In this document: positions 26,964-34,873 of the stretch, one piece after another
Numbering within the stretch: the stretch's first letter is position 1
How the letters are laid out: each line of letters starts with the position of its first letter
Assembly: GCF_900277125.1 (NCBI RefSeq)
Contig: NZ_OPYN01000232.1
Span: 1 to 64,000 of the forward strand
Direction of reading: 5' to 3'
From: Pseudomonas inefficax
Lineage (GTDB): Bacteria; Pseudomonadota; Gammaproteobacteria; Pseudomonadales; Pseudomonadaceae
Length of the DNA: 64,000 bases
Translations under genes and position numbers: made by a program
Notes under the pieces: model-generated
Seen by the model: only the letters and a program-made list of their open reading frames with translations
Told to the model about the DNA's origin: nothing
Databases searched by the model: none

Positions 26964-27869
26964 ATGACGCTGCCCGCTGACATCCCCGCCGACCTGCTGC
27001 CTCCCCGTGTTCGCCCGGTGGACCGGCTCGGCTTTACCCTGTTCCTGGCTGCCCTGGTGCACCTGGCGCTGATCCTCGGTGTCGGCTTCAGCGTGGTCAA
27101 GCCTGCCGAAATCCGCCACACCATGGACATCACCCTGGCCACCTTCAAGAGCGAGAAGGCGCCGGAGAAGGCCGACTTCCAGGCCCAGGACAACCAGCAG
27201 GGCAGCGGCACCCTGGACAAGAAAGCGGTGCCCAAGACCACCGAACTGGCACCGTTCCAGGACAGCAAGATCAACAAGATCACCCCGCCACCCGCGGCCA
27301 GGCCCGAGGTAACACCGCCGCCTACGCCCGAGAAGTCGGCAGTGGTGACCAAGGCGCCCAAGCCGCAGAAAGTCGAGCCCAAGCCGAAGGAAAGCAAGCC
27401 GCAGCCCAAGCCGGCAGCCCCGGCACCAGACTTCGACAGCTCGCAGTTGTCCAGCCAGATCGCCAGCCTGGAGGCGGAGCTGTCCAACGAGCAGCAGATG
27501 TACGCCAAACGCCCGCGCATCCACCGGCTCAACGCCGCCTCGACCATGCGCGACAAGGGTGCCTGGTACAAGGAAGAGTGGCGCAAGAAGGTCGAGCGGG
27601 TGGGCAACCTGAACTACCCCGACGAAGCGCGTCGGCAGCAGATCTACGGCAACTTGCGCATGATGGTGTCGATCAACCGCGATGGTTCGCTGTATGAGGT
27701 GCTGGTACTGGAGTCGTCCGGGCAGCCGGTGCTGGACCAGGCGGCGCAGCGCATCGTCCGGCTGGCGGCGCCGTTTGCGCCGTTTACCGGGGATTTGGCC
27801 GAGTTTGACCGGCTGGAGATCATCCGCACCTGGCGCTTTGCCCGTGGGGACCGTTTGTCCAGTAACTGA
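26964..27869 (+). CDS. Energy transducer TonB family protein
   Basis: A 301-residue protein anchored by one N-terminal helix (LGFTLFLAALVHLALILGVGF, about 21-41). A Pro/Lys-rich periplasm-spanning region follows (PKPQKVEPKPKESKPQPKPAAP), and the C-terminal TonB domain begins near VGNLNYPDEARRQQIYGNL and ends with RTWRFARG. TonB proteins carry proton-motive energy from ExbBD to outer-membrane receptors. No exbB or exbD is adjacent, so it may be a secondary TonB using distant ExbBD. A TATGAT hexamer at 26906-26911 is a possible -10 box. Confidence 0.88.
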   Translation: MTLPADIPADLLPPRVRPVDRLGFTLFLAALVHLALILGVGFSVVKPAEIRHTMDITLATFKSEKAPEKADFQAQDNQQGSGTLDKKAVPKTTELAPFQDSKINKITPPPAARPEVTPPPTPEKSAVVTKAPKPQKVEPKPKESKPQPKPAAPAPDFDSSQLSSQIASLEAELSNEQQMYAKRPRIHRLNAASTMRDKGAWYKEEWRKKVERVGNLNYPDEARRQQIYGNLRMMVSINRDGSLYEVLVLESSGQPVLDQAAQRIVRLAAPFAPFTGDLAEFDRLEIIRTWRFARGDRLSSN

Positions 27870-27886
27870 CCTGCGGTAATACGCGG

Positions 27887-27981
27887 TCCCTGTGGGAGCG
27901 GGTTTACCCGCGAAAGCGTCCGACTGAGCGACATCATTGCCTGATCTGGCGCATTCGCGGGTAAACCCGCTCCCACAGGGA
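27887..27981. repeat. REP doublet, family A
   Basis: TCCCTGTGGGAGCGGGTTTA... and its inverted copy ending in CCCACAGGGA, between tonB and yqgE. Confidence 0.9.
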
Positions 27982-28039
27982 ACGCGCAAGCCTCGTTACG
28001 CACCTTGTCAGCCTCGCCACCTGGCGCCACACTATCCCC

Positions 28040-28609
28040 ATGAAAACCCTCACGCCGAGCTACCTCAAGCATCAGTTCCTGATCGCCATGCCGCACATGG
28101 CCGATCCGAACTTCGCCCAGACCCTCACGTACATCGTCGAGCACAACGCCCATGGCGCCATGGGCCTGGTGGTAAACCGGCCGCAGGAGCTGAACCTGGC
28201 CGACATCCTTGAGCAGCTGCGCCCGGACGAAATGCCACCGGCCAGCACCTTGCAGGTGCCGATCTACCAAGGTGGCCCGGTACAGACCGACCGTGGCTTC
28301 GTGCTGCACAGCAGCGAGTGCAGCTTCCAGGCCACCGTGGCGCTGGAAGGGCTGTCGCTGACCACGTCGCAGGATATTCTGTTGGCCATCGCCGCCGGAG
28401 TCGGCCCGAAACAGAGCCTGATCACCCTGGGCTATGCCGGCTGGGAAGCGGGACAACTGGAAGAGGAACTGGCCGACAACGCCTGGCTCAACTGCCCGTT
28501 CGACCCGGAAATCATCTTCGGCAAGGCCAGCGACCTGCGCCTGGAAGCCGCTGCCGCCAGCCTGGGCATCAACCTGAACCTGCTGACCAGCCAGGCGGGC
28601 CACGCCTGA
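28040..28609 (+). CDS. yqgE: YqgE/AlgH family protein
   Basis: A 189-residue cytosolic protein of UPF0301 (YqgE/AlgH). The opening HQFLIAMPHMADPNFAQTLTYIVEHN, then GAMGLVVNRP, YQGGPVQTDRGFVLH and YAGWEAGQLEEELADNAWL, are the family's conserved blocks. The biochemical function is not established; AlgH was linked to alginate gene expression in P. aeruginosa. The stop codon overlaps the start of ruvX by one base, placing it first in a yqgE-ruvX-pyrR-pyrB-pyrC' run. Confidence 0.92.
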   Translation: MKTLTPSYLKHQFLIAMPHMADPNFAQTLTYIVEHNAHGAMGLVVNRPQELNLADILEQLRPDEMPPASTLQVPIYQGGPVQTDRGFVLHSSECSFQATVALEGLSLTTSQDILLAIAAGVGPKQSLITLGYAGWEAGQLEEELADNAWLNCPFDPEIIFGKASDLRLEAAAASLGINLNLLTSQAGHA

Positions 28610-29046
28610 TGGCTGAATTGCACCCTGAACTACGCCTGCTGCTGGGCTTCGACTACGGCAGCAAACAGATTGGTGTGGCCGTCGGCCAGGTGGTCACCGG
28701 CCAGGCCCGCGAGCTGTGCACCCTGAAGGCCCAGAACGGCGCGCCGGACTGGGCCCAGGTGGAAAAGCTGATTGCCGAATGGAAGCCCGACGCCATCGTC
28801 GTGGGCCTGCCGCTCAACATGGACGGCACCCCCAGCGAAATGAGCGCCCGCGCGGAAAAGTTCGCCCGCCGCCTGAACGGCCGCTTCAACCTGCCTGTGC
28901 ACACTCACGACGAACGCCTGACCACCTTCGAGGCCAAGGGTGAGCGCATGGCCCGTGGCGGCCAGCGCGGCAGCTACCGCGACAACCCGGTCGATGCCAT
29001 CGCCGCCGCCCTGTTGCTGCAAGGCTGGCTGGAGGCCAATACCTGA
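28609..29046 (+). CDS. yqgF (ruvX): Putative pre-16S rRNA nuclease / Holliday-junction resolvase homologue
   Basis: A 145-residue RNase H-like nuclease. LLGFDYGSKQIGVAVG supplies the first catalytic Asp, VVGLPLNMDGTPSE and THDERLTTFEA the Glu strand, and RDNPVDAIAAALLLQ the last Asp. In E. coli YqgF matures the 16S rRNA 5' end. The ATG at 28609 overlaps the yqgE TGA by one base (TGATG), so the genes are translationally coupled. Confidence 0.93.
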   Translation: MAELHPELRLLLGFDYGSKQIGVAVGQVVTGQARELCTLKAQNGAPDWAQVEKLIAEWKPDAIVVGLPLNMDGTPSEMSARAEKFARRLNGRFNLPVHTHDERLTTFEAKGERMARGGQRGSYRDNPVDAIAAALLLQGWLEANT

Positions 29047-29095
29047 TCATCTTTGCCGCCGGGCGCGCCCGGCGCACCCTTCCGAGGAGCCCGCA

Positions 29096-29614
29096 ATGAG
29101 CCTACCCAATCCCGCCGAGCTGATCCGGCAGATGGCTGACGACCTACGCGCCCACCTGGCCCGCCGGGCAATTACCGAGCCGCGCTACATCGGTATCCGC
29201 ACCGGCGGCGTCTGGGTTGCCCAGGCCCTGCAGGAAGCCATGGGCGACACCAGCCCCATGGGCACCCTGGACGTCTCGTTCTACCGCGACGACTTCAGCC
29301 AGAACGGCCTGCACCCGCAAGTGCGCCCGTCCGAGCTGCCGTTCGAGGTCGAGGGCCAGCACCTGGTGCTGGTGGATGACGTGCTGATGAGCGGCCGCAC
29401 GGTGCGTGCCGCGCTCAACGAACTGTTCGATTATGGCCGCCCGGCCAGCGTCACCCTGGTCTGCCTGCTGGACCTGGTTGCCGGCGAACTGCCAATCCGC
29501 CCGAATGTACTCGGCGCCACCCTGTCGCTGGCCGCCCATGAACGGGTAAAATTGACCGGACCCGCACCGCTCGCCCTCGAGCGCCAGGACCTCGCCTCCG
29601 CTTCCGCCCTTTAA
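29096..29614 (+). CDS. pyrR: PyrR, bifunctional pyr regulator / uracil phosphoribosyltransferase
   Basis: A 172-residue PRTase-fold protein. LVLVDDVLMSGRTVRAAL (about residues 92-109) is the PRPP-binding loop, and RYIGIRTGGVWVAQAL and DVSFYRDDFSQNG are PyrR signatures. In Gram-positives PyrR binds pyr mRNA. In Pseudomonas a regulatory role with the aspartate transcarbamoylase genes has been proposed, with no RNA-binding site visible here. GAGGAG precedes the ATG. The short spacer from ruvX holds a GC palindrome (29058-29073) without a T tract. Confidence 0.93.
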   Translation: MSLPNPAELIRQMADDLRAHLARRAITEPRYIGIRTGGVWVAQALQEAMGDTSPMGTLDVSFYRDDFSQNGLHPQVRPSELPFEVEGQHLVLVDDVLMSGRTVRAALNELFDYGRPASVTLVCLLDLVAGELPIRPNVLGATLSLAAHERVKLTGPAPLALERQDLASASAL

Positions 29615-29626
29615 GAGTCCCCCGCG

Positions 29627-30631
29627 ATGACGCCAATCGACGCCAAGCGCCCGCTGCAGCTCAATGATCAGGGCCAGCTGCGCCACTTCCTCTCGCTCGA
29701 CGGTTTGCCCCGCGAACTGCTCACCGAGATCCTCGACACCGCCGACTCCTTCCTGGAAGTCGGTGCCCGGGCCGTGAAGAAAGTCCCGTTGCTGCGCGGC
29801 AAGACCGTGTGCAACGTGTTCTTCGAGAACTCCACCCGCACCCGTACCACCTTCGAACTGGCGGCCCAGCGCCTGTCGGCCGACGTGATCAGCCTGAACG
29901 TGTCGACCTCCTCGACCAGCAAGGGCGAAACCCTGTTCGACACCCTGCGCAACCTCGAAGCCATGGCCGCCGACATGTTCGTGGTGCGCCACTCCGACTC
30001 CGGTGCCGCGCACTTCATCGCCGAACACGTGTGCCCGGAAGTAGCCGTGATCAACGGCGGTGACGGCCGCCATGCGCACCCGACCCAGGGTATGCTCGAC
30101 ATGCTGACCATCCGCCGCCACAAGGGCAGCTTCGAGAACCTGTCGGTGGCCATCGTCGGCGACATCCTGCACTCGCGCGTGGCGCGTTCCGACATGCTGG
30201 CGCTCAAAGCGCTGGGTTGCCCGGACATCCGCGTGATCGGCCCGAAAACCCTGATTCCGATCGGTATCGAGCAGTACGGCGTGAAGGTGTACACCGACCT
30301 CGCCGAAGGCCTCAAGGACGTCGATGTGGTGATCATGCTGCGCCTGCAGCGCGAGCGCATGGCCGGTGGCCTGCTGCCCAGCGAAGGCGAGTTCTACCGC
30401 CTGTTCGGCCTGACCACCGCGCGTCTGGCCGGTGCCAAGCCCGACGCCATCGTCATGCACCCGGGCCCGATCAACCGTGGCGTGGAAATCGAGTCGGCGG
30501 TGGCCGACGGCAAGCACTCGGTGATTCTCAACCAGGTCACCTACGGCATCGCCGTGCGCATGGCCGTGCTGTCCATGGCCATGAGCGGGCAGAACGCGCA
30601 ACGTCAATTCGACCAGGAGAACGCCCAGTGA
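29627..30631 (+). CDS. pyrB: Aspartate carbamoyltransferase catalytic subunit
   Basis: Makes N-carbamoyl-aspartate from carbamoyl phosphate and aspartate, the committed step of pyrimidine synthesis. It has 334 residues, about 20 more at the N-terminus than the E. coli catalytic chain, as in other Pseudomonas class A enzymes. FFENSTRTRTTFELA is the carbamoyl-phosphate loop; GGDGRHAHPTQGMLDMLT and MHPGPINRGVEI are active-site segments. It overlaps pyrC' by four bases (GTGA), consistent with assembly of the two products into one dodecamer. Confidence 0.96.
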   Translation: MTPIDAKRPLQLNDQGQLRHFLSLDGLPRELLTEILDTADSFLEVGARAVKKVPLLRGKTVCNVFFENSTRTRTTFELAAQRLSADVISLNVSTSSTSKGETLFDTLRNLEAMAADMFVVRHSDSGAAHFIAEHVCPEVAVINGGDGRHAHPTQGMLDMLTIRRHKGSFENLSVAIVGDILHSRVARSDMLALKALGCPDIRVIGPKTLIPIGIEQYGVKVYTDLAEGLKDVDVVIMLRLQRERMAGGLLPSEGEFYRLFGLTTARLAGAKPDAIVMHPGPINRGVEIESAVADGKHSVILNQVTYGIAVRMAVLSMAMSGQNAQRQFDQENAQ

Positions 30632-31899
30632 CCATCAGTATTCTCGGCGCCCGGGTCATCGATCCCAACAGCGGCCTGGACCAGGTCACCGACCTGCACC
30701 TGGACGGCGGCCGCATCGCCGCCATCGGCGCCGCCCCGGCCGGGTTCAGCGCCAGCCGCACGATCCAGGCTGATGGCCTGGTCGCCGCGCCCGGCCTGGT
30801 AGACCTCGGCGTGTCGCTGCGCGAGCCGGGCTACAGCCGCAAAGGCAACATCGCCAGCGAAACCCGCGCCGCCGTCGCCGGCGGCGTCACCAGCCTGTGC
30901 TGCCCGCCGCAGACCAAGCCGGTGCTGGACACCTCGGCCGTGGCCGAATTGATCCTCGACCGCGCCCGCGAGGCTGCCAACAGCAAGGTCTACCCGATCG
31001 GCGCCCTGACCAAGGGCCTGGAAGGCGAGCAACTGGCCGAGCTGGTGGCCCTGCGCGACACCGGTTGCGTGGCCTTCGGCAATGGCCTGAAGGAAATCCC
31101 CAACAACCGTACCCTGGCCCGCGCCCTGGAGTACGCCGCCACCTTCGACCTGACCGTGGTGTTCCACTCCCAGGACCGCGACCTGGCCCAAGGTGGCCTG
31201 GCCCATGAAGGTGCCATGGCCAGCTTCCTCGGCCTGCCGGGCATTCCGGAAACCGCCGAGACCGTGGCCCTGGCGCGCAACCTGCTGCTGGTGGAACAGA
31301 CCGGCGTGCGTGCGCACTTTACCCAGATTACCAGCGCCCGTGGCGCGCGGCTGATCGCCCAGGCCCAGGCCCTGGGCCTGCCGGTAACCGCCGATGTGGC
31401 GCTGTACCAGCTGATTCTCACCGACGAATCGCTGCGCGAGTTCTCCAGCCTGTACCACGTGCAGCCGCCGCTGCGCACCGCCGCTGACCGCGACGGCCTG
31501 CGCGAGGCCGTGAAGTCGGGGGTGATCCAGGCGATTTCCAGCCACCACCAGCCGCACGAGCGCGACGCCAAGCTGGCCCCGTTCGGCGCCACCGAGCCGG
31601 GCATCAGCAGCGTCGAACTGCTGCTGCCGCTGGCCATGACCCTGGTGCAGGACGGCCTGCTCGACCTGCCAACCTTGCTGGCCCGCCTGAGCAGCGGCCC
31701 GGCGGCGGCCCTGCGCCTGCCGGCCGGCGAGCTGAAAGTGGGTAGCGCGGCCGACCTGGTGCTGTTCGACCCGCAAGCCTCGACCGTGGCTGGCGAGCAG
31801 TGGTTCTCGCGCGGCGAAAACTGCCCGTTCATCGGCCACTGCCTGCCGGGTGCGGTGCGTTATACCTTGGTCGATGGGCATGTTTGCCACGAGGCCTGA
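30628..31899 (+). CDS. pyrC' (pyrX): Dihydroorotase homologue without catalytic residues, structural partner of aspartate transcarbamoylase
   Basis: A 423-residue amidohydrolase-fold protein with every key metal site changed. The His-x-His motif expected in D-x-H-x-H-L-R is DLGVSLREPG (both His lost). The later ISSDHAPH-type motif is ISSHHQPH, so the catalytic Asp is gone, and HFTQITSA lacks the usual second His. It therefore cannot hydrolyse dihydroorotate. This matches the known inactive PyrC' of P. putida, needed for assembly and activity of PyrB. The start is GTG, four bases inside the end of pyrB. An active dihydroorotase must be encoded elsewhere. Confidence 0.93.
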   Translation: MTISILGARVIDPNSGLDQVTDLHLDGGRIAAIGAAPAGFSASRTIQADGLVAAPGLVDLGVSLREPGYSRKGNIASETRAAVAGGVTSLCCPPQTKPVLDTSAVAELILDRAREAANSKVYPIGALTKGLEGEQLAELVALRDTGCVAFGNGLKEIPNNRTLARALEYAATFDLTVVFHSQDRDLAQGGLAHEGAMASFLGLPGIPETAETVALARNLLLVEQTGVRAHFTQITSARGARLIAQAQALGLPVTADVALYQLILTDESLREFSSLYHVQPPLRTAADRDGLREAVKSGVIQAISSHHQPHERDAKLAPFGATEPGISSVELLLPLAMTLVQDGLLDLPTLLARLSSGPAAALRLPAGELKVGSAADLVLFDPQASTVAGEQWFSRGENCPFIGHCLPGAVRYTLVDGHVCHEA

Positions 31900-31906
31900 G
31901 TAAAGC

Positions 31907-31992
31907 CATTCGCGGGTAAACCCGCTCCCACAGGGATCCCGCTGTTTTCAAGGACAGCGCAATACCTGTGGGAGCGGGTTTACCCGCGAATG
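31907..31992. repeat. REP doublet, family A
   Basis: CATTCGCGGGTAAACCCGCT... and its inverted copy, between pyrC' and the hslV promoter. Confidence 0.9.
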
Positions 31993-32038
31993 ACCCAACA
32001 CAGATCTACCTGCCCGGCCCGACCATTCATCCCCCGCA

Positions 32039-32066
32039 GTTGAAATCCTTCCCCTCACCCCCATAT
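32039..32066 (+). promoter_or_regulatory. Heat-shock (sigma-32) promoter of hslVU
   Basis: GTTGAAA (32039-32045), a 13-base spacer and CCCCATAT (32059-32066) match the RpoH consensus CTTGAAA-N13-CCCCAT-T at nearly every position. The predicted start point near 32073 leaves a leader of about 40 bases before the hslV TTG. The in-frame ATG at 32065 lies inside this -10 element. Confidence 0.85.
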
Positions 32067-32112
32067 GAGTCTGCATCAGGCACTTTCGCCCCGCTGCGTG
32101 GAGACTCTCCCC

Positions 32113-32643
32113 TTGACCACCATCGTTTCTGTCCGCCGTAACGGCAAAGTCGTCATGGGCGGCGACGGCCAGGTATCCCTCGGCAATACCGTGATGAAAG
32201 GCAACGCCAAGAAGGTGCGCCGCCTGTACCACGGCCAGGTCATCGCGGGCTTCGCCGGCGCCACCGCCGATGCGTTCACCCTGTTCGAGCGCTTTGAAGG
32301 CCAGCTCGAGAAACATCAGGGTCACCTGGTCCGTGCCGCCGTCGAGCTGGCCAAGGAATGGCGTACCGACCGTTCCCTGAGCCGCCTGGAGGCCATGCTG
32401 GCCGTGGCCAACAAAGACGCCTCCCTGATCATCACCGGCAACGGCGACGTGGTCGAACCCGAAGACGGCCTGATCGCCATGGGTTCCGGTGGTGCCTACG
32501 CCCAAGCCGCAGCCCGCGCCCTGCTGAACAAGACCGACCTCTCGGCCCGTGAAATCGCCGAAACCGCCTTGAACATCGCCGGCGACATCTGCGTGTTCAC
32601 CAACCACAACCTGACCATCGAGGAGCAGGACCTGGCCGAGTGA
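32113..32643 (+). CDS. hslV: ATP-dependent protease HslVU, peptidase subunit
   Basis: A 176-residue proteasome-like threonine peptidase that forms two hexameric rings capped by HslU. The start is TTG at 32113, giving M-TTIVSVRRNGKVVMGGDGQ; removal of Met exposes catalytic Thr-1. GAVIAGFAGATADAF-like GQVIAGFAGATADAF and the lysine of the VRR-to-K33 region agree with the family. An upstream in-frame ATG at 32065 would add 16 residues and bury the nucleophile, and it overlaps the sigma-32 -10 box, so it is rejected. GGAG lies ahead of the TTG. It is followed by hslU. Confidence 0.95.
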   Translation: MTTIVSVRRNGKVVMGGDGQVSLGNTVMKGNAKKVRRLYHGQVIAGFAGATADAFTLFERFEGQLEKHQGHLVRAAVELAKEWRTDRSLSRLEAMLAVANKDASLIITGNGDVVEPEDGLIAMGSGGAYAQAAARALLNKTDLSAREIAETALNIAGDICVFTNHNLTIEEQDLAE

Positions 32644-32658
32644 TTCAGCTGTTCTGGC

Positions 32659-32683
32659 GCCCCCGCCCGGTGCGGGGGCTTTT
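32659..32683 (+). terminator. Terminator-like hairpin between hslV and hslU
   Basis: GCCCCCGC (32659-32666) and GCGGGGGC (32672-32679) form a perfect eight-base-pair stem with a CCGGT loop, followed by TTTT. It begins 15 bases after the hslV stop and may cause partial termination, giving more HslV than HslU transcript. Confidence 0.7.
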
Positions 32684-32719
32684 CCACGCTGACTCATCTG
32701 CCCCAGGACCCAATTGATC

Positions 32720-34063
32720 ATGTCCATGACCCCCCGCGAGATCGTCCACGAACTCAACCGCCACATCATCGGCCAGGACGACGCCAAGCGCGCCGTCGCC
32801 ATCGCCCTGCGTAACCGCTGGCGGCGCATGCAGCTCCCCGCCGAGCTGCGCGCCGAAGTAACCCCGAAGAACATCCTGATGATCGGCCCCACCGGCGTCG
32901 GCAAGACTGAAATCGCCCGCCGCCTGGCCAAGCTGGCCAATGCGCCGTTCCTCAAGGTCGAAGCCACCAAGTTCACCGAAGTGGGCTATGTGGGTCGCGA
33001 CGTCGAGTCGATCATCCGTGACCTGGCCGATGCCGCGCTGAAAATGCTGCGTGAGCAAGAGATCATCCGCGTGCGCCACCGCGCCGAAGACGCCGCCGAA
33101 GACCGCATCCTCGATGCCCTGCTGCCACAGGCACGCGTGACCAGCTTCAGCGAAGAAGCCGCGCAGACCAGCAGCGACTCCAACACCCGTCAGCTGTTCC
33201 GCAAGCGCCTGCGCGAAGGCCAGCTGGACGACAAGGAAATCGAGATCGAAGTGGCCGATGCCGTGGGCGTCGAAATTGCCGCGCCGCCCGGCATGGAAGA
33301 AATGACCAACCAGCTGCAGAGCCTGTTCGCCAACATGGGCAAAGGCAAGCGCAAGGCGCGCAAGCTGAAGGTCAAAGAAGCGCTGAAGATGGTTCGTGAT
33401 GAAGAAGCGAGCCGCTTGGTCAACGAGGAAGAGCTCAAGGCCAAGGCCCTGGAAGCGGTCGAGCAGCACGGCATCGTGTTCATCGACGAAATCGACAAGG
33501 TTGCCAAGCGTGGCAATGTTGGCGGTGCCGATGTGTCCCGTGAAGGCGTGCAACGCGACCTGCTGCCGCTGATCGAAGGCTGCACTGTCAACACCAAGCT
33601 GGGCATGGTCAAGACCGACCACATCCTGTTCATTGCCTCGGGCGCGTTCCACCTGAGCAAGCCGAGCGACCTGGTGCCCGAGCTGCAAGGCCGCCTGCCG
33701 ATCCGCGTGGAGCTCAAGGCCCTGACTCCTGAAGACTTCGAGCGCATCCTGCAGGAGCCGCACGCGTCGTTGACCGAACAGTACCAGGCTCTGCTCAAGA
33801 CCGAAGGCCTGAACATCGAGTTCCTCGCCGACGGTATCAAGCGCCTGGCCGAAATTGCCTACCAGGTCAACGAGAAGACCGAGAACATCGGTGCCCGCCG
33901 CCTGCACACCCTGCTCGAGCGTTTGCTCGAAGAGGTGTCGTTCAGCGCTGGCGACCTGGCCAGCACCCATGACGAAGCGCCGATCCAGATCGACGCGGCG
34001 TATGTGAACAGCCACCTGGGTGAGCTGGCGCAGAACGAAGACCTGTCGCGTTACATCCTGTAA
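32720..34063 (+). CDS. hslU: ATP-dependent protease HslVU, ATPase/unfoldase subunit
   Basis: A 447-residue AAA+ unfoldase that feeds proteins to HslV. TPREIVHELNRHIIGQDDAKRAVA is the family N-terminus, GPTGVGKTE (about 56-64) the Walker A, GIVFIDEIDK (near 253) the Walker B and TENIGARRLHTLLERLLEEV sensor 2. The C-terminus LSRYIL is the tail that inserts into HslV pockets. MSMTPREI at 32720 is taken as the start; a TTG/ATG two codons before it is possible. It is expressed from the sigma-32 promoter ahead of hslV, subject to the intergenic hairpin. Confidence 0.97.
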   Translation: MSMTPREIVHELNRHIIGQDDAKRAVAIALRNRWRRMQLPAELRAEVTPKNILMIGPTGVGKTEIARRLAKLANAPFLKVEATKFTEVGYVGRDVESIIRDLADAALKMLREQEIIRVRHRAEDAAEDRILDALLPQARVTSFSEEAAQTSSDSNTRQLFRKRLREGQLDDKEIEIEVADAVGVEIAAPPGMEEMTNQLQSLFANMGKGKRKARKLKVKEALKMVRDEEASRLVNEEELKAKALEAVEQHGIVFIDEIDKVAKRGNVGGADVSREGVQRDLLPLIEGCTVNTKLGMVKTDHILFIASGAFHLSKPSDLVPELQGRLPIRVELKALTPEDFERILQEPHASLTEQYQALLKTEGLNIEFLADGIKRLAEIAYQVNEKTENIGARRLHTLLERLLEEVSFSAGDLASTHDEAPIQIDAAYVNSHLGELAQNEDLSRYIL

Positions 34064-34079
34064 GACTGGTTTCACCTTC

Positions 34080-34160
34080 TTCGCGGGTAAACCCGCTCCC
34101 ACAGGGTCACCACAATTCCAAGGTATGTGATGACCCTGTGGGAGCGGGTTTACCCGCGAA
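34080..34160. repeat. REP doublet, family A
   Basis: TTCGCGGGTAAACCCGCTCC...GGGTCA and its inverted copy, just after hslU. Confidence 0.9.
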
Positions 34161-34227
34161 AGGGCCCTTGAATCCCTCGCCCATAAGCTGGAAGCTGTGC
34201 TTCATCAGCTCCGGAGAGACTCTGCCC

Positions 34228-34605
34228 ATGGCCCGCCTGCCCACCGCCATCAACCTGCACAAAGCCTCGAAAACCCTAAGCCTCACCTACGCCCCCGGCG
34301 AGGTCTACCACCTGCCCGCCGAGTTCCTGCGCGTGCATTCCCCCTCCGCCGAGGTCCAGGGCCACGGCAACCCCATCCTGCAGTTCGGCAAGATCAACGT
34401 CGGCCTCAGCGGCCTGGAACCTGCCGGCCAATATGCACTGAAACTGACCTTCGACGACGGCCATGACAGCGGCCTGTTCACCTGGGAATATCTCGAGCAG
34501 CTGTGCCTGCGCCAGGAACAGCTGTGGGCCGAGTACCTCGACGAACTGCACAAGGCCGGAAAATCCCGCGACCCCGCCGAGTCGGTGGTCAAACTGATGC
34601 TCTAG
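34228..34605 (+). CDS. DUF971 (gamma-butyrobetaine hydroxylase-like N-terminal) domain protein
   Basis: A 125-residue protein of the DUF971 family. PTAINLHKASKTLSLTYAPGEVYHLPAEFLRVHSPSAEVQGHG and YALKLTFDDGHDSGLFTWEYLEQLC are the conserved blocks: W-x-D-G-H and S-x-x-x-x-W-x-Y-L type, with G-L-F replacing S-G-I-Y. The role is unknown; related proteins occur near iron-sulfur or hsl genes. The frame is open through the REP doublet, but GGAGAG before 34228 fixes the start. It lies between hslU and the PHA cluster. Confidence 0.9.
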   Translation: MARLPTAINLHKASKTLSLTYAPGEVYHLPAEFLRVHSPSAEVQGHGNPILQFGKINVGLSGLEPAGQYALKLTFDDGHDSGLFTWEYLEQLCLRQEQLWAEYLDELHKAGKSRDPAESVVKLML

Positions 34606-34664
34606 CGCAAGGCCTGAAAGGTTTAGAGCGCATTTTCTAGATTCATCTGTTTGAATGGCCTACA

Positions 34665-34688
34665 GACAGCCCAGTGAAGGGCTGTCTT
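34665..34688 (+). terminator. Probable terminator upstream of phaC1
   Basis: GACAGCCC (34665-34672) and GGGCTGTC (34679-34686) form an eight-base-pair stem with a six-base loop, then TT. It would end transcription from the DUF971 gene before the phaC1 promoter. Confidence 0.6.
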
Positions 34689-34722
34689 GCGCATTACATG
34701 AAAGTCGGGTAACCAATGAGGC

Positions 34723-34738
34723 TGGCAAGCTCCCTGCA
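34723..34738 (+). promoter_or_regulatory. Candidate sigma-54 (-24/-12) promoter of phaC1
   Basis: TGGCAAGCTCCCTGCA has GG at 34724-34725 and GC at 34736-34737 with the obligatory ten bases between, close to TGGCAC-N5-TTGCA. It lies about 136 bases before the phaC1 ATG. A sigma-54 promoter has been reported ahead of phaC1 in P. aeruginosa. The match is not perfect and could be fortuitous. Confidence 0.5.
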
Positions 34739-34873
34739 TCCATTTGCAGGTAGACAGAACCCTCGCAGCACCGCTGTTCCTTATCACTGGTCACCCGAGT
34801 AGCAGTACCGGGCTCAGAACTGTGCACCTGTCACAGCAACCGGTACTCGTCTCAGGACAACGGAGCGTCTTAG

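Noticed and set aside
29058..29073. GCCGGGCGCGCCCGGC palindrome before pyrR as a terminator or attenuator
   Set aside because: There is no T tract or alternative pairing, and it lies inside a tight operon just ahead of the ribosome site. It is probably incidental GC-rich sequence.
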